Of a stretch of DNA of 64,000 nucleotides, positions 54,202 to 62,746 are shown in pieces. Position 1 is the stretch's first letter. Every line of letters begins with the position of its first letter. A program made the position numbers and the translations under genes. The notes below the pieces were generated by a model. It had not been told where the DNA came from, ran no database searches, and saw only the letters and a program-made list of their open reading frames with translations. Origin of the DNA: an uncultured Bacteroidales bacterium (GTDB lineage: Bacteria; Bacteroidota; Bacteroidia; Bacteroidales; UBA932); contig CALVDO010000007.1 in assembly GCA_944326355.1 (NCBI GenBank), positions 5,001 to 69,000 on the forward strand, given 5' to 3'.

Positions 54202-54968
54202 CGGCCTTCAAGCCACTGGAGAAAGTCGTCTGTCCTGGCGCGGCTGACTATCATGTCGAAGGAGGTGCGCGGGGAGGACTCGATCTTGAGCCGGCTTCCG
54301 ATCTTGGCTATGCTTGATATGGCCGACATGGATATGATGCAGTTGCGCGAGATGCGGAAGAAGGTCTCCGGGTCGAGCCATTCCATCGAGACGTCCAGAG
54401 AGAAGTCGGCCACATATTTCTTCCCGCCGGAAGTGACGATGAAAGTCGATTTGTCTTCCGAGAAGAAGAAAGCTATGTCATCGGTCCTTATCGGTACGAT
54501 GGTGTCGTTGATCTTCACGAGAAATCTCTCCTTGAAGCGTCTGCGCCGTCCTTCGCCGTCCTGCCGCCCGTCTTCTGCCCGGCCTTTTCCCGATGCGATT
54601 CTTCCCATGCATCTTTCCACGGCCCTGCGCAGGTCGGCGGTGGATATTGGCTTGAGAAGATAGTCGATGCTCTCGACCTCAAAGGCCTTGACCGCGTAAC
54701 TGTCGTATGCGGTCGTCATTATCACCTGTGCCTTGACGTCGCTCTGTCTGAAAATCTCGAAGCAGTTGCCGTCGGACAGCTCGACGTCCATGAAGATTAT
54801 GTCGGCTCTGTTGTCCGGATTCCGCAGCCATTCCAGGGTTTCTGTCACCGAGCCGGTCTCTCCGGCTATCTTCACCTCCGGATAAAGCCCGGTGAGGGCG
54901 TTGGCGAGGCTTCTTCTGGCCATCGCCTCGTCTTCCACGATAAGTATGTTCAGGTAGCTCATGGTCAT
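54198..54968 (-). CDS. LytTR-type response regulator
   Basis: Cytosolic transcription factor of 256 residues. Receiver domain at about residues 5-125, with phospho-acceptor D61 in IIFMDVELSDG, T near residue 85 in MTTAYDSYA, and the K in YLLKPIS. A linker rich in Arg, Gly and Asp (about 135-155) leads to a LytTR DNA-binding domain (about 160-256; RFLVKINDTIVPIRTDDIAFF, FFRISRNCIISMSAISSIAKI). Its ATG shares one base with the stop of the upstream kinase (TGATG), so the two are coupled. Flanked by maltodextrin genes on both sides, it is a candidate regulator of them. Confidence 0.93.
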   Translation of the reverse strand: MTMSYLNILIVEDEAMARRSLANALTGLYPEVKIAGETGSVTETLEWLRNPDNRADIIFMDVELSDGNCFEIFRQSDVKAQVIMTTAYDSYAVKAFEVESIDYLLKPISTADLRRAVERCMGRIASGKGRAEDGRQDGEGRRRRFKERFLVKINDTIVPIRTDDIAFFFSEDKSTFIVTSGGKKYVADFSLDVSMEWLDPETFFRISRNCIISMSAISSIAKIGSRLKIESSPRTSFDMIVSRARTDDFLQWLEGR

Positions 54969-56392
54969 CAGTCTTCTTTGTCTATCAGTGGTATCGTCAC
55001 GCTGAACCCGCTTCCGTCCGAGTGTACCTCCACATCTTTCCCGCAGAGGTCATGGTACTGTCTCTTGAGGTAGTTCAGCCCTACTTTCGTGGACTCTCCT
55101 CCGGTGATCTTCGGTCTTAGGCCGTTGCTCACCGTCAGACTGTTCCCGTCGGAGGTTATCCTTATCATCAGGGGCTCGGGACCGCCCACTATGTTGTGTT
55201 TTATGGCGTTTTCAATCAGCATCTGCACCGAGCAGGGTATGACCTGCTTCTTTGCCTGAGTCTCTTCGGAAAGGCCGCCGACTATCCTGAATCCGTCCTG
55301 GAATCTCTCCTTGAGCAGGTCGACGTACATGTCTACGAACGTCATCTCGTCCTTCAGCGGCACCGTCCTCTCGTCCTTGCGCAGCATATACCTGTATATC
55401 CCGGCCAGCTTGTGGATGTAGGCGCTGGCGTGCTCCGTCTGCCCGTCGCGCACGAGGCAGTCGAGGATGTTGAGGGAGTTGAAGAGGAAATGGGGATTGA
55501 CCTGCTGACGGAGCTTCGCATACTGGAATTCCGCCTGATTGGCCTTGCTCCGCTCGGTGTACATGGCCTCGCGGATGGACAGGGCGTAGTCAGTCATATA
55601 TATGATGGAGCAGAAGATCATCTCTATGGCGGTCACCGCGATGAACAGCCGGGAGAAGCGTTCGAAGTCGAATTGTCTGAACGGGCCGAACGGAAGGTTG
55701 AGCTCCGCCGCGATGGCGATGCCGCAGGACATCAGCAGTACCGAGAGCGCTATGAGCACGGTCTTGGCGACCGTGCTCCATCCCGTGCATCTCTTTCTGA
55801 CATAGCGGATGAGCAGGACCGTTATGCAGAGCATCATGATGATGCTGCCGGATTTGGAGCCGAGGAAGCTGATGGTGTACAGCAGGCTGTCTCCGTCATA
55901 GACGTCGCCGGAGAATGACAGGGTGAGCAGCGTGCGGAAAATGAGGATCACGCCGATGGCCGCGGCGAGCCAGATCACGTGCTCTTTGCCGATATTGTTT
56001 CTGGGGGGGGCGGATATTGAGCCCTCAGATGCGGTCTGAGTCCGTCTGAACATGCCGAGGAAGCCGTAGACTCCCCAGCCGAGCAGCTCAGTGGTGATGA
56101 AAGTTGAGGCCGCATGGGTCAGAAGCTCCGAATCCGTGAACATGGAGATCAGCTTCGCCCCGTAGACTCCGAGCATATAGCCCACCAGATTGACCAGGAT
56201 GACGCTTGCCGCAATGAGCTCCATCTTCGCCTTCCTTCCGACGCAGATAAGGACCACCATCGAGACTGTGAGCAGCGTCAGCCACAGCTCGTCCATGACT
56301 CCCGCAAAGCGGCAGGCGACGGCCACCGCGATGTGGAGCAGGGCGAACCCGTGAATCAGGTATCCTGTACTTATCGTTCTCGCTGCTTTCAT
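54968..56392 (-). CDS. LytS-type sensor histidine kinase
   Basis: Membrane kinase of the LytS/YehU class, 474 residues. About eight hydrophobic helices fill residues 10-270. The His_kinase domain has the phospho-acceptor in RQQVNPHFLFNSLNILD (about residue 310), and a HATPase domain follows with the N-box MLIENAIKHN. An ATG at 56431 would add 13 residues, but a strong promoter-like pair (TTG, 19 bases, TAACTTTG) at 56442-56413 sits inside that extension, so I chose 56392. It is divergent from the sugar transporter gene at 56576 and coupled to the LytTR regulator. Confidence 0.92.
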   Translation of the reverse strand: MKAARTISTGYLIHGFALLHIAVAVACRFAGVMDELWLTLLTVSMVVLICVGRKAKMELIAASVILVNLVGYMLGVYGAKLISMFTDSELLTHAASTFITTELLGWGVYGFLGMFRRTQTASEGSISAPPRNNIGKEHVIWLAAAIGVILIFRTLLTLSFSGDVYDGDSLLYTISFLGSKSGSIIMMLCITVLLIRYVRKRCTGWSTVAKTVLIALSVLLMSCGIAIAAELNLPFGPFRQFDFERFSRLFIAVTAIEMIFCSIIYMTDYALSIREAMYTERSKANQAEFQYAKLRQQVNPHFLFNSLNILDCLVRDGQTEHASAYIHKLAGIYRYMLRKDERTVPLKDEMTFVDMYVDLLKERFQDGFRIVGGLSEETQAKKQVIPCSVQMLIENAIKHNIVGGPEPLMIRITSDGNSLTVSNGLRPKITGGESTKVGLNYLKRQYHDLCGKDVEVHSDGSGFSVTIPLIDKED

Positions 56393-56412
56393 ATCGGCGC
56401 TGATATTCGTTT

Positions 56413-56442
56413 CAAAGTTATGATTTTTCATCGCAGGAACAA
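56413..56442 (-). promoter_or_regulatory. Promoter-like pair for the LytS/LytTR operon
   Basis: On the minus strand: TTG (56442-56440), exactly 19 bases, then TAACTTTG (56420-56413), an exact TAnnTTTG. Transcription would start near 56406, about 14 bases before the ATG at 56392. It is the best promoter match in the window. Confidence 0.62.
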
Positions 56443-56537
56443 AAAAATCCGTTTGTCTTCATCCCGCAAAAATTACCGCTCATCTCATTCATCCTCCCGT
56501 TCGTCTCCTCATAATTTTCTCTCAAGACCTTAATCTA

Positions 56538-56545
56538 TACTTTTA
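56538..56545 (+). promoter_or_regulatory. Possible -7 motif for the sugar transporter gene
   Basis: TACTTTTA, one mismatch from TAnnTTTG, with TTT rather than TTG 19 bases upstream. The ATG at 56576 is 30 bases further on. Confidence 0.3.
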
Positions 56546-56575
56546 CGAGACCACACGATTGATGACACTGCAATA

Positions 56576-57949
56576 ATGAAGAAACCGAAATTGTCTTTCT
56601 GGCAGATCTGGAACCTGAGCTTCGGTTTTCTCGGGGTGCAGATAGGATATTCTCTGCAGAATTCCAACACCTCGTCGATTTTCGAGTCTCTGGGGGCCGA
56701 CGTCAGCCATCTCAGTTATTTCTGGCTTGCCGCGCCTCTCGCCGGCATGGTCATTCAGCCCATCATAGGCATGTTCTCGGATGGGACCTGGACCAGGTTC
56801 GGCCGACGTATTCCGTACATTCTCGGCGGGGCCGTCATCTCGACCATAGCCCTGCTCCTGATGCCGAACTGTCCGGTGCTTCTGGCGATAGCTCCTCTTG
56901 CGATGGGCGCGTTCATCCTCCTTTTCATGGACCTCTCCTTCAATGTGACCATGCAGCCGTTCCGCGCCCTCGTGGCGGACATGCTTGATGATTCGCAGAA
57001 GACCGAGGGATATGTGGTCCAGACTTTCCTCATCAATCTCGGGGCCGTGATCGGGGCGTTCCTGCCTCTCGTGATGACATGGCTCGGGGTGTCCGACGAG
57101 ACTGTGCCGGGGCAGGTCTCGAAGCACATCGCCTATTCGTATTATGCCGGCGGAGTTATCCTGCTTCTGACGGTGCTCGTCACAGTGTTCAAGACAAAGG
57201 AATATCCTCCGAAGGAATTTGCCGAATATAACGGTCTCCCGTATGACGAAGCCGGCTCCGGCTGCCGGACAGCGGAAAATGAAAACGCAGCTGCTGCCGG
57301 AAAGTCTGCCGTCATGGAGAAGAAACCGGGCTTCCTCTCCCTCATGAGGAATATCCCGAAGGTGATGCTTCAGCTCGGAGTGACGCAGTTCTTCTCATGG
57401 GCCGCCCTCTTCCTCATGTGGACATACCTCAAGCCTGCCATCACCGGCATCGTCACCGATCCGTCCACGGGCGAGGTCCTTTCGGACGGCGCGACCCAGA
57501 CCTGGGTCGGAGTGCTCAACGGCATCTATCCGATACCGGCCTGCATCGTCTCCATCTTCCTCAGCCGCATAGCCGCGCGCTATGGCAACAAGGCCGTCTA
57601 CGCCGCCTGCCTTCTCTGCGGGGCTCTCGGCTTCGGAGGCCTGCTGCTTGTCCACAACCAGTATCTGATGATGCTTCCGATGGTTGGCATAGGCATTGCC
57701 TGGGCCGGCATCCTCGCCATGCCTTATTCCATCCTCTCCCGCGACGTGCAGGCTGCCAGCATGGGAGCATACATGGGCATATTCAATTTCACTATAACCA
57801 TACCACAGATAGTCATAGGCCTCACTGGCGGCCTCATAGTCAAATGGATCTTCGGCTCGCAGGCCGTCTGGATGCTCGCCCTCGCGGGAGTGTTCATGCT
57901 GCTGGCCGCAGTGTCCACCGCTTTTGTGGGTAGAGGCGAAAAATCCTGA
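56576..57949 (+). CDS. MFS maltose/maltodextrin-type transporter (SLC45/GPH-like)
   Basis: Inner-membrane sugar carrier of 457 residues with 12 helices. The N-terminus LSFWQIWNLSFGFLGVQIGYSLQNSNTSSIFESLGAD and the cytoplasmic loop GMFSDGTWTRFGRRIPYI are typical of SLC45/GPH-type disaccharide symporters that Bacteroidetes place in starch loci. FMDLSFNVTMQPFRALVADM in helix 4-5 is also conserved. Divergent from the LytS gene and 34 bases upstream of the second SusC gene, it fits the step carrying maltose or maltodextrin from the periplasm to the cytosol for the GH77 enzyme. Cargo is inferred from context. Confidence 0.88.
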   Translation: MKKPKLSFWQIWNLSFGFLGVQIGYSLQNSNTSSIFESLGADVSHLSYFWLAAPLAGMVIQPIIGMFSDGTWTRFGRRIPYILGGAVISTIALLLMPNCPVLLAIAPLAMGAFILLFMDLSFNVTMQPFRALVADMLDDSQKTEGYVVQTFLINLGAVIGAFLPLVMTWLGVSDETVPGQVSKHIAYSYYAGGVILLLTVLVTVFKTKEYPPKEFAEYNGLPYDEAGSGCRTAENENAAAAGKSAVMEKKPGFLSLMRNIPKVMLQLGVTQFFSWAALFLMWTYLKPAITGIVTDPSTGEVLSDGATQTWVGVLNGIYPIPACIVSIFLSRIAARYGNKAVYAACLLCGALGFGGLLLVHNQYLMMLPMVGIGIAWAGILAMPYSILSRDVQAASMGAYMGIFNFTITIPQIVIGLTGGLIVKWIFGSQAVWMLALAGVFMLLAAVSTAFVGRGEKS

Positions 57950-57983
57950 AAACCATATAATTATTAACAATCAACACATTCCT

Positions 57984-60932
57984 ATGAACAGAATTTTATC
58001 CTTATTTGCGGGGCTGATGCTCTTCTGCATCTTCACTCCGCCGGTATCCGCTCAAAGCGGGTATGAGGTAAAAGGCGTTGTCGTGGACGAGGCAGGACCT
58101 GTCATCGCTGCGACTGTACTGGAACAGGGGACTACCAACGGTGCTTCCACCGACATGGACGGAGGCTTCACGCTTACCGTCTCCTCTCCTGACGCCATTG
58201 TAGAGATTAGCTGCATCGGCTACAAGACCGTAACCTATGCGGCAAACGCCCTTCCGGGGCAGATTATCCTGGAAGAAGACGCCCTTTTCCTCGACGATGC
58301 AGTCGTAATCGGCTACGGTTCATTGAGCAAGAAGGAGTTGTCAAGTTCCATAGTCCAGGTCAATTCCGAGCAGTTCTTCAAGGGCGGAATGAACAATCCT
58401 ATGGAGATGCTTTCAGGAAAGGTTGCCGGACTCAACGTCAACACGACGGCTGCGGCAAACCCTAACGGCTCATCCAATCTCCAGATCCGCGGTGCAACAT
58501 CCATTTCCGCATCCAACAGCCCTCTCATCGTAATCGACGGTGTAGTGGGCGGAGACATCCGCAACATTGCAGCGCAGGACATCGCATCCATGACAGTGCT
58601 CAAGGATGCCGCTTCGGCAGCAATCTACGGAACACGTGGCGCAAACGGCGTGATTCTCATCACTACCCGCAAGGGATCGGGCGGAGAGGCCGGCACGGCA
58701 CGCGTGACATACGACAGTTATTTTGCAGTGAATGTGGCAAAGCCTCATCCGGAAGTCCTCTCTCCGGAGGAGTTCAGACGTTCCCGCAGGGGAAATGACT
58801 ATGGCTATGAAACCGACTGGTACTCGCTCATCATGAGGGATTTCTCATACGACAACAACCAGTATCTCGCCATCGACGGCTCCACGAAGAACGGTTCCTA
58901 CAACGCTTCCATCAACTACAAGAACGCCACAGGTCTTGACATGAAGAGTTCCCGCGAGGAATTCGGCGCACGTCTTGCAGTCGAGCAGCGGGCACTTGAC
59001 AACAGGCTCCAGTTCAACTTCTCATTGAACGGACGCCGTGTCAATGAAGTGTACGGGGAAGACGGCCTTTTCGATACGGCACTCAACATGAACCCTACCA
59101 TGCCGGTCTACAACGAGGACGGGACATTCTATCAGCCGACTTCGCCGACAGGAGCGGAAAACCCTGTGGCCGAACTCACTCAAAACAACAACAACGGTCA
59201 GCGCATGTACGTGCTCGGCACTGCCGAACTGAAATGGAACATCTGGAACAACGATGTCCACAACATCAGTTCTTCGGTAAGTTACTCCCTGCACTACAAT
59301 GACTACAAGACCAACTACTACACTCCTTCGACCGCTGCAGAATCATTCTGGAACGGATATGACGGACGTGCGGAAATCAGGTATCAGAAATGGTACACAA
59401 ACAGGGTGGAATGGCTGCTCAACTATGCCATGTATCTTGACAACCACAGCCTCCAGTTCGTGGGAGGATATTCCTGGGAGGATTCAGTATGGGAACAGGT
59501 TTGCGCAGGCAACAGTGATTTCGCATACAACAACCTTCTCTGGCATTCGATAGGCAGCGGTTCTTATCTGCAGGACGGACGTGCCACGATGTATTCCGGC
59601 AAGTCGCTTTCGAAACTCGTGGGCGTGTTCGCACGTGTCAACTACAACTGGAAAGACCTCATCATGGCTTCCGCATCAATCCGTTATGAAGGTTCGACCA
59701 AGTTCGGTGCAAACCACAAGTACGGCGCATTCCCGTCGGCTTCCGTGGCATGGGAAATGGCCAACATGCCTTTCCTGGAGAACCACAAGGACATCGTGCA
59801 GAGCCTCAAGCCACGTGTTTCATACGGTGTTACAGGACGTTCTGACTTCGACGCATACCAGTCCCTCGCTACATACAGTGCGAACGGAAACAATTATTTC
59901 TTCAACGGGCAGTGGGTTACAGGCTATCAGCCGTCCGTCAACGCAAACCCTAACCTCGGATGGGAGAAATTGGTCAGCGTGAATGTGGGCTTGGACTTCA
60001 TGTTCCTGAACAGCAGGTTGAGAGGTTCCGTCGACTGGTTCAACAGGCAGTCACAGGATTTGCTCTACAACTACAACGCCCCTCAGCCTCCATATGTATA
60101 TTCCACGATTCTCGTGAATGTGGGTACTACCACCAACTCCGGTGTTGAAATTTCCCTCGAAGGTGACGTGTTCAAGGGAACGAAGGTGGAGTGGACGACA
60201 GGAATCAACTATTCATACGGCACTACAAAACTCTCCAAACTTTCCAACGACATCTACAAGGCTTCCTACATCGACCTTTATCAGAAGCCGGGCGTCGGCA
60301 CGACAGAATATTTCTTCCGTGTGCAGGAAGGCAGCAAGGTAGGCCAGTTCTACGGATATGAATATGCAGGCGTTGACGAGAACGGTGACATGCTCATCTA
60401 CGACAACGACGGCAACAAGGTGTCACAGGCAGTCGCCGACCCGTCATACAAACGCTATATCGGAAGCGGAACACCTGAACACTTCCTTTCATGGAGCAAC
60501 ACCCTCAGGTGGAAGAACTGGGATCTCAATGTCTTCTTCCGCGGCGCATTCGGGTTTGACATCTTCAACATGCGCAAATACGGAATGGGACTCAAGGGCT
60601 GCGGTACCGACAATGTGCTTCGCACTGCCTATACCGACGACGCTGAAGTAACCACCGGAGGCGGAGTCATCACCTCCTATTTCCTTGAGCCGGGAGACTA
60701 TTTCAAACTTGAAAACCTCACTCTCGGATACAATTTCAGACCGAAGAACAGCAAACTTCTCAACAACCTGAGAGTCTATCTGTCTGCAAAGAACGTGTTT
60801 ACGCTGACAAAATACAGCGGGAATGACCCTTCAATCGTTTCCGTGACAGGTCTTGAGCCGGGCGTGGACGTGTCGAGCGCATATCCTACCGCAACTCAGA
60901 TAAGTCTCGGAGTGACCTTGAGTTTCAACTAA
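57984..60932 (+). CDS. SusC-like TonB-dependent transporter without STN domain
   Basis: Outer-membrane importer of 982 residues. Signal peptide MNRILSLFAGLMLFCIFTPPVSAQ, then directly a carboxypeptidase-regulatory-like domain (about 27-105), then the plug (ELSSSIVQVNSEQFFKGGMN; RGATSISASNSPLIVIDGVV; GTRGANGVILITTRKG), then the barrel, ending in FN. There is no STN signalling domain, unlike the SusC at 23348, so it should not signal through an anti-sigma factor. The ATG at 57984 starts the signal peptide; an earlier ATG at 57924 lies within the preceding gene. Adjacent starch genes suggest a maltooligosaccharide substrate. Confidence 0.95.
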   Translation: MNRILSLFAGLMLFCIFTPPVSAQSGYEVKGVVVDEAGPVIAATVLEQGTTNGASTDMDGGFTLTVSSPDAIVEISCIGYKTVTYAANALPGQIILEEDALFLDDAVVIGYGSLSKKELSSSIVQVNSEQFFKGGMNNPMEMLSGKVAGLNVNTTAAANPNGSSNLQIRGATSISASNSPLIVIDGVVGGDIRNIAAQDIASMTVLKDAASAAIYGTRGANGVILITTRKGSGGEAGTARVTYDSYFAVNVAKPHPEVLSPEEFRRSRRGNDYGYETDWYSLIMRDFSYDNNQYLAIDGSTKNGSYNASINYKNATGLDMKSSREEFGARLAVEQRALDNRLQFNFSLNGRRVNEVYGEDGLFDTALNMNPTMPVYNEDGTFYQPTSPTGAENPVAELTQNNNNGQRMYVLGTAELKWNIWNNDVHNISSSVSYSLHYNDYKTNYYTPSTAAESFWNGYDGRAEIRYQKWYTNRVEWLLNYAMYLDNHSLQFVGGYSWEDSVWEQVCAGNSDFAYNNLLWHSIGSGSYLQDGRATMYSGKSLSKLVGVFARVNYNWKDLIMASASIRYEGSTKFGANHKYGAFPSASVAWEMANMPFLENHKDIVQSLKPRVSYGVTGRSDFDAYQSLATYSANGNNYFFNGQWVTGYQPSVNANPNLGWEKLVSVNVGLDFMFLNSRLRGSVDWFNRQSQDLLYNYNAPQPPYVYSTILVNVGTTTNSGVEISLEGDVFKGTKVEWTTGINYSYGTTKLSKLSNDIYKASYIDLYQKPGVGTTEYFFRVQEGSKVGQFYGYEYAGVDENGDMLIYDNDGNKVSQAVADPSYKRYIGSGTPEHFLSWSNTLRWKNWDLNVFFRGAFGFDIFNMRKYGMGLKGCGTDNVLRTAYTDDAEVTTGGGVITSYFLEPGDYFKLENLTLGYNFRPKNSKLLNNLRVYLSAKNVFTLTKYSGNDPSIVSVTGLEPGVDVSSAYPTATQISLGVTLSFN

Positions 60933-60944
60933 TGCCGAAAAACA

Positions 60945-62732
60945 ATGAAAACGATGAAACATAAAATATTCAACTGGCTTGTACTCCCTCTGTCATGCCT
61001 CGGCCTTTCGGCCTGCTTCAATCTTGATGAGGAGGTGTTCGACAGGGTGGACCGTGATATCTACTATCAGGATGAGACAAGCATTCAGGGTGCGGTTGCC
61101 TCGATTTACAACACGGCAGCACGCAGTTATGCCGAATATTTCTGGTATCTGCAGGAATTTTCCGCCGACCAGATAGCATGGAGAAGCTGGAACGGAGGCA
61201 TGTGGGGCTATGATGACGGTGCAAAGTACGTGATTTCCACCCATAACTGGAACTCCGAATCCCTGATTATCCGTCAGGCTTGGGAGAACGCTTGGACCAC
61301 AATCGGTCTCTGCAACACGGTTGTGGAAGACTTGCGCAACATTGACCCGGCTGACCTCCTGATGACTCAGGATGCGGTTGACACTTACATTGCGGAAGTC
61401 CGCACACTGCGTGCCTGGGCATACTACAACATCTTTGAAATCTGGGGAGGTGCACTTCCTCTGAACATTTCCACCGACGGGGAAATTCCGCCGACGGCAG
61501 ACCCGGACTTCAACACAAGCTGCAACAAGATTTACGAGTTCATATCTACAGAACTGGATGAAAGTTGGGCTGCCCTTCCGCAAAATGAAGTCAACAGGAT
61601 GAACCAGGCGGCAAACCGTATGATAAAGGCCCGTCTTCTTCTGAACAGCGGCATCTTCACCGGAACTGAAAGGTTCACCGAGTGCGAAACCCTCTGCGAC
61701 GAAATTCTCGGCGGAACATACGGTACATACAGCCTTGCTGACGATTACAGGGACATATATTCCATGAACAATACCGAATGCCCAGAAGTCATCATGGCTT
61801 TTGCCTGCGAAGTCGGCCAACTGAATCTCGGATGGATGAGGGTGACAATGCTCCCTTATAACATTTGGGACTATTTCGGCGGCACGTATTCCCAGAGCCC
61901 GTGGAATTGCTGCTGCCTTGCACCGTCGTACGACAATACGGCATACAACGACTATGAAAATTCTCACTGCTTCCTTGAAGCTCCTTACAACCACAGGCTC
62001 GGCGCAGTCTATGCAAGATTCGACGACAGGGACATCCGCAAGCAGAATTTCACTGTTGACAGCAACAACGAATGGCACGGACAGTTCTTCATCGGGGAAA
62101 TGAGGGCGAATTTCGGTACGGGAGACCCTCTTGAGGCTGATGCAGACCGTTCGGGCCAAAGTTTCCTGTTCGTGGACCAGGTCGGGACTTTCCAGAACCA
62201 GGGTCTGCCTCTTGCACCGGTGATGTCGCCTCGCTGGGGCGAGACCAATTCCGGCGTGCGCTTCATGAGGTACCCGATCTATCCTGAATCGGCAGGAATA
62301 GATTTCCAGAATATCGACGAAGTGGAGTTCAGGCTGGCGGAAGTTGTCTATATGAAGGCCGAATGCCGCCTCAGGGCAGGAGATGCAGATGGAGCGAAAG
62401 ACCTTGTCAACAGCGTACGCGAGCGTTATTTCACTACTTCCGACTGGGCTTCGGCTCAAGATGATTTCGGAGTGTTCGACATCAGCGAAGACAACGGCTC
62501 CTACTGGATGCTCAACGAATGGGGAAAGGAATTCCTCGGAGAGGGCAGACGTCGCCGCACGGACCTCCGCAGATTCGACAAGTTCACCCAGGGACAATGG
62601 TGGTTCTTCGGGCAGCCTACCGACAACTCATATCCCATACCTGCCGCCCGCGACAGAAAATACGAGTGGTTCCCGCTTCCTGAATCCGCCCTGCTTGTCA
62701 ATCCGGGACTCATTCAGAACCCTAACTATTAA
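60945..62732 (+). CDS. SusD/RagB-family lipoprotein of the starch-like locus
   Basis: Surface lipoprotein of 595 residues paired with the SusC 12 bases upstream. Lipobox C24 (LGLSAC) followed by FNLDEE. SusD landmarks include YIAEVRTLRAWAYYNIFEIWGGALPL (about residues 145-170), AANRMIKARLLLNSG and the late ELAEVVYMKAECRLRAGD-type helix, ending in the typical C-terminal NPGLIQNPNY. It resembles the classical SusD branch, different from the SusD-like_2 protein at 26734. Its stop overlaps an ATG of the next frame (TAATG). Confidence 0.94.
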   Translation: MKTMKHKIFNWLVLPLSCLGLSACFNLDEEVFDRVDRDIYYQDETSIQGAVASIYNTAARSYAEYFWYLQEFSADQIAWRSWNGGMWGYDDGAKYVISTHNWNSESLIIRQAWENAWTTIGLCNTVVEDLRNIDPADLLMTQDAVDTYIAEVRTLRAWAYYNIFEIWGGALPLNISTDGEIPPTADPDFNTSCNKIYEFISTELDESWAALPQNEVNRMNQAANRMIKARLLLNSGIFTGTERFTECETLCDEILGGTYGTYSLADDYRDIYSMNNTECPEVIMAFACEVGQLNLGWMRVTMLPYNIWDYFGGTYSQSPWNCCCLAPSYDNTAYNDYENSHCFLEAPYNHRLGAVYARFDDRDIRKQNFTVDSNNEWHGQFFIGEMRANFGTGDPLEADADRSGQSFLFVDQVGTFQNQGLPLAPVMSPRWGETNSGVRFMRYPIYPESAGIDFQNIDEVEFRLAEVVYMKAECRLRAGDADGAKDLVNSVRERYFTTSDWASAQDDFGVFDISEDNGSYWMLNEWGKEFLGEGRRRRTDLRRFDKFTQGQWWFFGQPTDNSYPIPAARDRKYEWFPLPESALLVNPGLIQNPNY

Positions 62733-62746
62733 TGGATACCGAGAAT

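Noticed and set aside
60993..62597. 534-codon minus-strand frame opposite the second SusD gene
   Set aside because: Antisense shadow of a clear SusD lipoprotein.
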